Part shown: positions 47,001 to 59,000 of the stretch, piece after piece | Numbering within the stretch: position 1 is the first letter of the stretch | Layout: each line of letters opens with the position of its first letter | Assembly (NCBI GenBank): GCA_932294295.1 | Contig: OW028584.1 | Coordinates: 20,429,638 to 20,493,637 of the forward strand | Reading direction: 5' to 3' | Length of the DNA: 64,000 nucleotides | Source of the DNA: Alitta virens | Taxonomy: Eukaryota; Annelida; Polychaeta; Phyllodocida; Nereididae | Made by a program: the position numbers and the translations under genes | Notes under the pieces: model-generated | Database searches by the model: none | Told to the model about the DNA's origin: nothing | What the model saw: only the letters and a program-made list of their open reading frames with translations

Positions 47001-50000
47001 CAAACTTTCATGTCAAACTTTCACGTTTTTGATTTTCAGTGACCTTGCATTTTATTTCAGGTGACCTTGAAGTTGTGTAAATGATCTTATTTGATGTAAT
47101 GGACCCTGTAAATGACCTTATTTGGTGTGATTGACCTTGTTTGACCTCCAGTTGACCTCTATTGACCTCATTTTATTCAGATACATCAAAGCTGATGATG
47201 AGGACTTCAAGAAGTTCCGTTGTCCAATTGCCCAGAATCTGGTTGTATCTGTATCAGGATTAGATACTGCAGAAAGATCAGAGATACGCGATTTAGTAGA
47301 GAGAGAAGGTATTTAAATCTATTGAGCACTTTGCTACCATATTTTGAAAGTTTCCAACTTGTTCAATCAAATTTCGAAGCAACTGGAGGAGGTGTAGAAT
47401 CATGCCGCAGTGCTCCTTTTGCTGATTCGCTTTACAGCAGTTTTAGAGCCAACATGGACAGTTCAGGGGTGAATGACACAGATCAGAAAGATTGTGAAGT
47501 AATTGACCATCTTTTCTAGCCCATTCCTAATGTCCTTATTGTAATATAGTTGTCCATGGTTTATTAACGGAGAAGATACTGAAATAGCATTACAACTGTA
47601 GAGAAAAGGGGTAAACTGTGGTCAAAAGAAGTGAAAACAAGTGTATTGCCCAGATGTTGGGGTGATTATTTCATTCTTATTAAAAGTTTCAATCAGTCTG
47701 AAAAGTCGTTCTGAAAACTGTCCATGCTTGCTCTAAAACTGCTGTAGTATGTCCTATAGTTATGGCTGTAGATTGCTTAAATTTCTTCTGCTGAAAATCT
47801 CTCGAATTACGTTTTTTTTTCATTTCAGGTGGAAAATATTCTGGTGAGATGAAAATCAATGAATGCACACATCTCGTCATTAAAAAACCTAAAGGTAAAT
47901 TTTTATTAATACGTTTGAAATATTTACTACACAGGAATTAGGACCAAGCTTGTCTTCCCTATTTAAACCAGTATTTAAATTGTCCTGATTTGGTGGTTCT
48001 AATGTCTAACGTTACTGGGTCTGAAACTAAGTCAGCTTATATGACCAGCTGTCAGAGGCAGATGTAATGATGAGATTATAAGACTTGGAGTCCACACCAT
48101 GTTACACATTAACCCCCTATTACTTGTCTCAGCATAAATACTGAGTACAATACTCCTCCAATGTAACTCATAGTTCTATTGTATCTGTTACTCACAATTG
48201 ATTTAATTGTTTCAGGTACTAAATATGAATTCGCAAAGAAGTGGGGTTTAAGCATTGTGACTCCCCAGTGGTTGTGTGACTCAGTGAATACGGGTTACTG
48301 CCAGGAAGTACACAAGTATAAAGTGGTCGAGGGTCCACCTGATGGAGACAAAACGTTGAAAACGTCCACCCCCACCAAAAGAGGAAATTGTGAGTTGATT
48401 TTAAGATTTCTAGATTCGATGCTCCTGAATATGTGTCATGTATAGTATATGTTTAATAGATCCCCAGATATGTCTCTGCTCTTGACCCATGAATCTTCAG
48501 GGTCCCTGGAAACTGAATGACCTACATTTCTGTATCGCTACGCACATTCCATATATTGCTGACCGCAAAAAGAAGGTCGCTGTTTCCTGTCTGATATTGC
48601 TTCAGAAAAGCGTTAGAATACCGAATATCGTGGGTGTTTTGCCATCCTTGAATTTGATTCAGTAGTTCTGAATTGATGCCCGTGGGTCAAAAGTGCCTGG
48701 GTTAGTTTTGCACCATGTGTGGTGTGTTGTTCACGATCAGATTCTGTAGACGCTCACTGTGCTCATTTGTTATCTTAAGTCGTTATAGATGGTGCAAGTG
48801 GTTGAGTTGTAGTTAGTCTCCAGAATATATTTCATTTTCTGCCATAATCCTAAAATAGAAAAAAATTGCTCAAATACTCTTATGGCTGGGGTTTGATTTG
48901 TTGCTAGCATTTATTGTCCATTTTGTGCTACTTCGTGCCATTTATGAAAAAGTATGTCTGTAAAGCAAGTGGAAATTTATTTTGAATCCTACTGTATTGC
49001 TAATGTCCAACTATTTCATTTTTTTTAGACAGACCATCGTTGGCAGACGTTAGCGCCATAAGTCATGGAATGACTCACATTGACGAGACGGCCATGACGA
49101 CCTTCAACATGACTGGAGTGCCCTCTGCTGCAACTTCTGACTTTGATGAGATAAATTTAGTAGGAATTAAGGCGGATAGCTTTTTGGATGGCTGCAAGGT
49201 AATTTCTATAACAGATATTACAGCCATATATATTGCACTGCAGGCATATTGTAAACTATATATGATTTGCAATGAATTGAAGGTTAAAGCTGCATTTTCT
49301 GTCGAGATTACAGTTTTCTGAAAATTCATCAAATAGTTTAAAATCACCTTATTCAATCAGGGCAGTACATTTTTGTGTACAAACGGGCCTGTAAATGTTA
49401 AAAAATGTCATGAGACAAAAGGAAGCATTGGTTTGTAAAATTATTTAAATGTACTAAATCTGGAGACAAACAAAAATAAGCAAAAAGGGTTGTAGGGGAG
49501 TGGCTCAATTTATTGGGAGTGAGGGTGGGGCATAAAGAATTCCTGGATGAGAATAAAGAAAATTGTGGGGAAAAATATATTTATATGGTTTTAAATCACT
49601 TTGGTATGTTATAACTAATTGAGTGAATGTCATGATATTAATGTCAATTTAGTTGTACTGGTTGTACTGCTGGTTGCATCAATGTTTTATGTTGTAATCC
49701 ATATTTCTGATGTTTGAACGAGCTTGTTTGTGAACTCAGGCCTACCACATGTATGCATCATTCCAAGGTATTAATTGTGAATCCTTTAAATCTTATTATT
49801 CTTTCAGATTTTTCTGAGCGGCTTCAATAACAAACAGTTAGAAAAACTCCGCAAGATCATAAACATAGGAGGAGGGACAAGATTCAACAGCATCAACCCT
49901 AGTGTGTCACATGTTGTCATGGGCAACCAGATGGCAGAACACATTGCTATGATGAAGGAGGAGAATTTGAGGTGCGTTACTATGGAAACCTGTTGTTGCT

Positions 50001-53000
50001 TTCAATACCTTGCTAATTGCACACACAAAAGGCTGACTGAAAAAAAAAAGTTTGTTAGATTTCCGACTGACCCGACTTTACAAGCCCCGACCCAAATTTT
50101 TCTTTTCAGGCATTTGACAAATAAATTGGACATTTGACACTCCCTTTTTTGCTTTTAAACCTTGAATCTGAGTTAAAAAAATAAAAATAAAAAACTCCCC
50201 CCCCCCCCCCCTAGCCTACCGACCCCACTTTTTCCAGCTAAATAATTTTTTTTTTTCAAGTCGCCTACCTTTTTTTTGGTTGTCCCATTTTTGGAAGCAA
50301 TGCTGTAGTGTTTTAGTTTTTTTTTAGTTTTTTTTTTTATGAAAGAAATATGTTACTTTTTTTAATCAGTTACTACCTTATGTTATGCATTTCAGACCGC
50401 ACATAGTAAACGTCCATTGGCTAATTGACTGCCTACATCAGCGTCAACATCTTAATGAGGAGCCCTACCAATACCTAGATTTACCTGGATTGGACACCGC
50501 ATCACCTTTGCCAAAGAGGTACAGTAAAAACTGTTTAAGACCAATCTTCATGTTGATGATTTGGTTGTCAATATCATAGATAGCCAAATGTTTAATAGAA
50601 CAACAAAAATATTTTTCATAAAACTGCTATGGTTCGGCTATAATAGTATATGTACATAATTTTTCATTTGCAGCTGCTGTTTTGTAACAAACTTAAATTA
50701 TGACAACACTGCATATAGTATATATAGAGTTTGAGCGTCAACCCAGTAATTTTCAGGTCTTTATCATTGAAATACACAAATAAGAAGACACTCAACGTGT
50801 CATGCAAATTAAGGTCACGTCATTCTGGGCAGTAGAACATTTGCTGGTAGACAGGACGGCGCGACCTTCTTATTATTTGTATTTTGTGTAGATTAGTGAA
50901 TAAAATTGTCGGCTAATGCTTGTGTCTCTAGGTGGAATTTTATCGTATGTAATTTTGAGGATTATTTCTGGGATGTCTGTAAATTTTATTTACACCTACG
51001 GGAGCAGAGGTGATAGCACTGACATTTTGATGTTCATGTGTGAATGGTACTTCAATATCTAATCTAGTCAGCTTCGGAAGCCTTTCAGTGTCATTTATAA
51101 TAAGCCTGCCCAAAATAATAAAAGCATAAACAGTGAGTCAGATGGCGTGGTCGACTCTTTATAATATTTCCTATGCCCTGTAAACCAAATTAAACCATGG
51201 TCTGATGAACTTATTCTCACAACTTTTTTAACCAAAGCTTTTTGAGCTTTTCTGAAGAATTTATGTCTTATGTTTTTGAAATAATTTTACATAGGAACCG
51301 ATATGTTATATTTTTACTGTTTCCCCAGTATTGGGGGTTCAATTTAAAGAAATAAAAATAATTTATGATGACATTTTTATTCCTAGTAAACATTGGTAAA
51401 GACTATGAATAAATTGTGTTCATTATTATTCAACTTCAGTCGAAAGTCATTAAGCCGAACTCTGAGCACTCAAGAGAATACCACGATATGTAAACGGACG
51501 AGTGATGCAAATGAAGATACCATCAACCCAGCTGCTGAGATGCAAGACATCATGAGCCAGTATTTGCCTTCACGTAAGTGTCAATCAATAATGATGTACG
51601 TTGCATTATAACAATGAAATATACATACAGATAATAAATGATGATTATAAAGATGTTTACCATATTTATGCGCATATTGCGATCTTGAGAGTCATTAAAT
51701 TTTAATAAAACAAATTTTATGTTTTATATATAATTTATACAAACATAAAAACAGTATTAGTACAATTGAAGCACCAAATTGTCATAGAAATCTACAAGGA
51801 TGGCTGTTGTCTTTTTTCATAACCTCCATGTAACCTGAACGATCTTTCTCAACTTATTTCGATCCCTGAGTCTGACCTTTTTTTTCCCCATCAGATATGA
51901 CAGATGACAGTACAATGATCAGAGCTGCAGAGGCAGGAGAGAATGAGATACAAAAGAACAGACCTGAAAATGCGGAACAGGCGGACCCGCCCGCTCCTCC
52001 AGCAGACAAGGATGTTACTATGGCTGAGGGGGAGGACACTACAATCGAACAGGATAACAGTGCGTGATTATGTTTTCTTTCCTTAAGCGACACTTATTTA
52101 ATTTTTAGCTTCTCTGATCCGCCGATATGATGAGAATTGTGTCGACAGACACAATGTTATTTAAAGCTGGATTGTCACTCAATATGACAGTAGCTAAAAT
52201 ATGTTGCATTCATTTCATTGTCTTCTAAAAAACTGATTGAATGCCATCAGGCCTTGCTAGCTTCACTATATATCTATAGGGGGAATAAACTTCCCCAAGC
52301 ATTAAATTTTTCATGCCACAACAAATTACATGAGATTATACATTTAAAGCCAGTGAAAACAAGGCACAAACGTACGTCATGAGCATCATTAGTGTCATCG
52401 CTTCATGGTGCATTTTATTATTCAGTGCCTTCAATTTTTGTCCGATTTTCAAAATTCAAAGTGGAGAATAAACTAAAATGTGTTGGTGTTTATGACATGA
52501 CTTAAAACAACTCCAACCTCATATTTTCGTAAAATGACTCGGAAACAAAGTTGATCAAGTACATTCCTGCATAATTTAATAATTTAGTACAATCTAGACA
52601 ATATGAGTTCTTGAATTCATGAATTAGAAGCGTTTTCTTACATTTGATTAGCTTTTCTGGTGGTATAAAAACCATGTGACAATCCAGCTTTAATATGAAA
52701 TTTATCTATTTTTGAGCGTTCGACCCACAGACCCTTAAAAATTTCCCTGAGCAGCTAAAGATCAAATAAGTGTGGCTTTTTAAGTTGATTCTTGCACACT
52801 TGGTTGATCATAACTGATTTTCTGTTATTTTCTCATAATTGGGTGAAAAATGAACTGTCTTTTCTTTGGCCTCTGGTCTAAGGTTTCTGTAAAATTTATA
52901 TGACAGTAACTATTGGCCTTTCTTTTATTTTCTTAATCGTGAAACATACTTCTTAGTCAATCACATTCATATCTAAAATTGGTTACTCAGACTTTCTCTT

Positions 53001-56000
53001 CAACGGAGTACAAATTATGTGGAAAATCTTTTTTTTTGGTAGTTTTTAGAGTGTTTTTTTTTTTCTGCAGGTGATATATCAGCTCTCTTCCAAGGAAACA
53101 CTTTTGTAATTTTTGGATTTCCTGAACTCGAGCATCAGACACAGATTGAGGAAATGATAACAGAGACCGGAGGTAAATATGAAATTGAATGGGAGACTCG
53201 TTAGCAACAGAGGGCGCCACCATTAAGAAGGTCCAAACCGTTGTGTAATGATGTCATCATACAATCAGATCATTGAGTGCATTGATGATATCACATTTAG
53301 ATGACATCATCAAAAAATGGTTGGGTCGTCTCCCTGTGTTAATATCGACATTCCAATTAATCAAGTGGTGTATTATATTTTACTGATAAATTATGATACG
53401 AGGCTATTTGCTGATTCTATGATTTTAAATCAAGATTTAATGACAACTAGTCAGTTTGCTTGTTAAAGGATGTCATGGTGGATCGGACTGCAAAATTATA
53501 TAAATCATATGTTTATTTATACTCTTGGTATACACTAATTCAGTAAATAGTTTATGGCAATAGAATAAATATAAATGCTAAGATTAGATGGAAAATGTCC
53601 TCAGTGATATTTTTAACTTCATTTGAGGTAATTATCTGAAGCCTCCCTCCCTCCCCCCCCCCCCCCTCTATTAAGTAAGAAATAACTGGTTACCAACCCA
53701 CCCCCCCCCCCCCCCCCCCCCCCAAATGTTTTCTACCTTCCTTTCTATCCCCATTCCACGCTTATATGGAAAAGCCCTTATTTATGAATGAGAAAGGTAA
53801 CAATAACAAAAAGTTAAAAACATGTCCATTGTCTGATCTGAACAATGTGAGACATTCTATGGGCTACCTTGTATCATGAGATGGAGTTAAAATGAGGGCT
53901 CTTCCATTGTTCATCTCATTAAGCTGATCTATATCGAGAACTTATATCTGAGGGCTGCATTTGCTTAATGGTTATTAATCTAAACTTTCTGTTTGTTGTT
54001 ACAGGAAAAGTCTTGAAGCTACCGTGCAGAGCTGTGCCTGACTACGCCATTGTTCCCTCGTTTGGTTGTGATGTGACTGTAGCCGTCAATGAAGTTGTGA
54101 CAATAACTTGGCTGGTAAATGGTTCTTTGTAATGACATCACATGTTAGATCATAGATGGTATTTTCAATTACCTACTTATAGAATTTGTTTGTGTTTTTT
54201 TTTTTGGTTCCCCATTGTTGTTAAACATCTTTTTTATCAGTTTCCTTTTTATGTGACTTCTAACACAGCTTTCTTCCTTCTCTTTAGCAAATGTGCATAG
54301 ACGCAACCCCACCTCAATTACTGGACATCGCGAGCAATGAGCTGTTTACTCCACTGACCTTTAAGCCAGACACATTTCCATTGAAAGACTGCGTTGTTTC
54401 TCTGAGGTGAGTGTTCGGCTTGTAACTAAATATAACTATATCATGTTATACATTCACCCCATAGGAGGGGTCTTTTACTTACCCCAGCATAGATGCTTGA
54501 GTAGTGAGTACAAGGGACCACCAATTGGACGTCTCATGCACCAACATCCAGCAACTAAGATGTAGCTCATAAAGAATGCCTCCCAGAGTGGGGCCAGGGA
54601 TTGAACCTAAATATGACCTTCAGTGACGCTGGCTAGAATGCTAACTGGCCAATGGGTCAACCACTAGGCTGTTAGCTGAGATACTATGGCAATGGTAACT
54701 TGTAATCATATCAATGGTGCAACATTTAAGCGATCCCACTCTTGGTGTGAATGTATGGTGAGCATCAACACCTGCCTCCTATGTCATCCATCAATGTATT
54801 GGAAAGAACTTCCCTTTGAGAGCTGCATTTATATAAAAATCATCCGTATCCTTTTAATGGGAAGAACCTCTTTTTGAGGACTGCGGTTGAATAAATCAAA
54901 ATTATTTGACCTTTGTCTTGTTTTTTAGTGGTTATTCAGGTGTTGAACGAGACGTATTGATGTCCATAGCTGAAGAACTTGGCGCCACCTGCCAGGAATA
55001 TTTTGCGAAGAAAGCTCGGGACAATGTGCAGCCTAGCACGCACCTTATCGTCATGGCACCGGAAGGTTCCAAATACAAAGCTGCAAAGAATTGGAACATT
55101 CCAGCTGTTACAAAGCAGTAAGTTATTGTGATCTTTTGATTAAATTTTCGCATTATCCTCTAAAAACTATTCTGCATATGTTTATGTTGAGTTGTCAACT
55201 GAACTCTCCTATATGCACCCAAGCATTTCAAAAAGCATAAAAAATAACCTTGTCATATGAAAAAAATTTGTATCTGGATTATTGTTGTGTATATGCTTAA
55301 ATCTCTCCCATCACTCAAATATATAATACACTACAAGTTCAAGTGAAATTGACTTAAATTTTTTTTTTCAGATGGTTATACGAATGTGCAAGAACTGGAG
55401 ACAGAGAACCTGAGGATATGTTTCTTGTTGATAATCCTCTGCACCCCTGCCATTGTAAGAAAAATAACTATATTTTGCTTTGTATAAAACAATGGGGACG
55501 AAAAATACCACCACCAGAGGGCAGTGCCACTGAAGTAGCTGATAACCTTTGTTTGATGACATCATCTATCCAGTGATGTTATTCTTGTGTACATTAAATG
55601 ATGACATCTATTTGTGCTGATGATAGTGCCATCTGGTAGTCTTTCTCCCCATCGAGTTAAATTTAGACTTATACATCCAAGCATTAATATTGAATTGCAC
55701 ATTCTCAAATTTTTTTCTGACCTTGAAGAAGTGTGCTTTACTAGCCAAATGTATATGTTATAATTACAGTCAGAAACAAATCAATCAACACTTCGTTAGC
55801 GCATTCTGAAGGAAACGCTGGAAACGCAAGAAATGCCTCAATTGCAAAAACGCCAGTTACGCCTAGAACGCCTGCTGCGTCAAAAACTCCAATAACTTTC
55901 AAAACTCCCGCCAGTGTTGCTAAGACGCCCGGTGCTGCCACCACACCTACTGCAAGCACTTCTAACTTCAAGACGCCAATAATGTCCAGAACTCCCACTA

Positions 56001-59000
56001 ACACACGGAACACACCCGCAAATCTACAAGAAGGGGATGTCACGACCGATGAAACCAATGTGGCGGAAAAGTCCAAAAGTGTGTCAGTGAAAGATGCTGA
56101 ATTTACGACTCCTGGTAGACTGGCACAAAGGAGCAAGTAAGTGGTGTTATAACATAAAAAATATAAAAAATACCGTATCCTGCAGAAAAAAAGAATAGAC
56201 TTGTTAAAAAACAATATTCTGGCTTGAGTAGTCCAGTCGACAGGAAACTGTAAATGCTTATTGATTGAATGGTTGCATTTATGAAACACTAATTCCTTCT
56301 CATAATGATCTTTTATTATTTTTCTTTATTACACTTTCAGGTTAGCATCAATTGAAAAAGAAAACACGTGCACACCTCTTGAAACGCCTAAGGCTATGAG
56401 CAGTCGGATTAAGGTATGCTCCTCCAATTGAACTTTTTAAATCACTCATGAATTATGTGTTTTTTTGGGTGGGGTTAGTTGTGGCTCCTTATTCTTTAAT
56501 CTAAAGATATAGTTTGCTTAATATTAATATTATTATGGAGCATTGTGCTAACATAAGACTACGTGGCATTTTTCCCTCCAATTGTATTCTCATTGTTGTG
56601 CTTTAAGTCGCAATTAAGACAACCTCACCGTGAAGACCAGTTATTTTTGCTTCTGGTATAGACTCTATTCACAACTCAGACATTAGCACATATGACCTGT
56701 TTAAGTGCATTTGACCATTATGACGTTTTGTGACAACAATTGCGATGACGTCACAATGTTCATTTTGGACAATGGGCAGGTTAGTTTTGTGACGTCATAT
56801 TGCACTAAAACGGTCATGTGTAAAAAGCTGAGGTGTGAATACATTCCATGGTCTGAATGATGAGATTTCATGGTTATTTTTTGTTAAATTTGAATATATA
56901 ACTATCGTGTTTTTTATTGTTTTTTTTTTCCAGGCACTACAGGAAGAAGCTCAGAAGTCTGTTCCTGCCATTGTGGTGTCTCCAACGGCTCATCTTGGAA
57001 TTGACTCTCCAAGCGTTTGGCTAAACCCAGACAAGTCATTCAACCCTAAATTCAATCTGACGGTGAGTTCGTCTGTTTTATTAAGTAAGAACGTCAACCT
57101 TCTGTTGTCTTAAAACAGCATGACGTTAAATTCCCCATCCATGCTTTTTTCTCTATTTTGGTGTTGGATATATTCACCAAATCTCATGAAATCACACTGT
57201 AACATAAAATGTTATTATAGACACTTCACGCCTCAGCGATTTGCACTTATGACCAGTATGATGTCACAAAACTGCCCATAGTCCACAAAGGACATGGTGA
57301 CATCATCACAATTTGTTTTAAAGATTATGTCATACCAGTCAAATGCACTGAAACAGAGGTCATCAGGTTCCTGCGGGTTATTACAAGTCTGATAAAGTCT
57401 TACTTTATTTTTGTTAAAAGTAAGGCCTGTATAAAGTCTTAATTTTGTCCACAAGTCTTACATTGTCTTATTTTGATATGAAAATGTACTTGGAAAACAA
57501 AGACCGGCAATTCTGGTCTGTGTTGGCCAAAGGAAGTACCATCTGCCCTCTTGTGGATTTCAGCTGCATTACGAACGTTCTTTAAATACACAAGAACTGC
57601 GTTTATTTTATTGTTTAACAGCCCTGATATTTTTTTGGACGATGAAATTAGAAATATTGATGTAAATTACTATATTAGTGGTCTTATTTTTCATGTGCGC
57701 ATGGTATTATAATGTCTTATAAAGGTCTTACTTCTTATGAAGGTAAACCTGCAGGAACCATGGTCATATTCATGTGCAAATTGGCTTTGGTGTGAATGAA
57801 GTTTAAACTGTATGTTTCAAATGTGTGCACAAACTTAACCAAATCCAAATTCTGGTATGTGTAATACCTTTTGATGGTTGCAATACTTGAACTTGAAAAA
57901 AAAAAGCTCCTAGATTACATTGACATTGATAATATGGTTTCACTGATTATCCATGTTTTATATGTGTCTAATTTGTTGTTAGGATGCCATGGATCTCTTA
58001 AAGACGCCGGAGGGTGAGAAGATTAAGAATCGAAGGGAAAGCACTGTGAGTCAACTCATATAATTAATAATCTTTATTGAAAATATATTGTATTAAATTA
58101 TGATAGGATGGGTGTCTGAACAATCGTCAATTGAAAATGTATTTTGCATGGAGGGGGTAAAAATACAGTGAATAATGTACATGAGTAAATTTGGTTTTTG
58201 ACGCATGCATGGTTCACCATTAATTAGTGTATTGTTAGTAATTTGTGTGACACCTACCTACATATTTCTGATTGTAAACAGAAATTTTTTTCAATTTGAT
58301 GGGGACCCTAACTAACATAAGTAACAATTTATACTGTGGGAATGTCACTTAGCCCTTCACATTTTATAATGGAAAAGCCTTAGTATGCTAGTTTCAAGTT
58401 GTGGATTATTGTCTCTATGTATTATTAACTGCATTCTCTATATTCCTCTCATCTAGCCCTTACATGAATTGTACGCAAGGCACATAGCATTAGCCTTGGA
58501 AAACGTCAACAGTTCGCAATGCGCCAAGGCCAACGCTGCTACCCCTGCCCCTACTAAACCTAAGAACATTGACTGGCCGGAGGTGAGTTGTCTTAATGGA
58601 GGACTTTAGAGCCAACAGGTGGAGCCCTATGCCGGTCTTTACCACCATTATTTGATGACTTCTTCGTACATTCAGATCATTAAGTGCATTGGTGACATCA
58701 CAAAGGCTGTAACAAAGAATATGTACAAAGAAACGCCACTCCCTATACTTCACATTGTAAACGCTGTGCCTCCTTCCCCCAGAATGCCGAGCAGGCCCTG
58801 CCGGGCATTCTGGGAGTAGTAGGCGTTAACTACAATGCCCCTAGTGGATAATAAAAATGATTTGAAGTAGCTCTGTCAATTCTGTAAATTCCTCAATTTG
58901 ACCATTAAAATAAGTTGATATACCATTTCAACACAATTCTAGTGTCCTACAGGCCAAATGAAGCAAAAAATATTAACTATTTATATTGTACAACGTCAAC

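Larger units (their letters stand above)
44013..48389 (+). other. TOPBP1: TOPBP1 BRCT0-1-2 module exons
   Basis: Exons 1-8. BRCT0 (YTLVFVEQGHARSTSIQRAY, IFIFDNFEGDAFKHI) lacks a phosphate pocket in the family. BRCT1 keeps the pocket Lys in THLIAGEVGTRKY, and BRCT2 has a comparable KPKGTKYEFAKKWG segment. In vertebrates this triple module binds phospho-RAD9 and phospho-Treslin. Confidence 0.9.
53071..55454 (+). other. TOPBP1: TOPBP1 BRCT4-5 module exons
   Basis: Exons 14-18. BRCT4 runs from FQGNTFVIFGFPELE to VAVNEVVTITWLQMC; BRCT5 runs from DCVVSLSGYSGVERDVL through GSKYKAAKNWNIPAVTKQWL. In human this tandem binds MDC1 and BLM through BRCT5; the SKYKAAK Lys is conserved. Confidence 0.9.
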
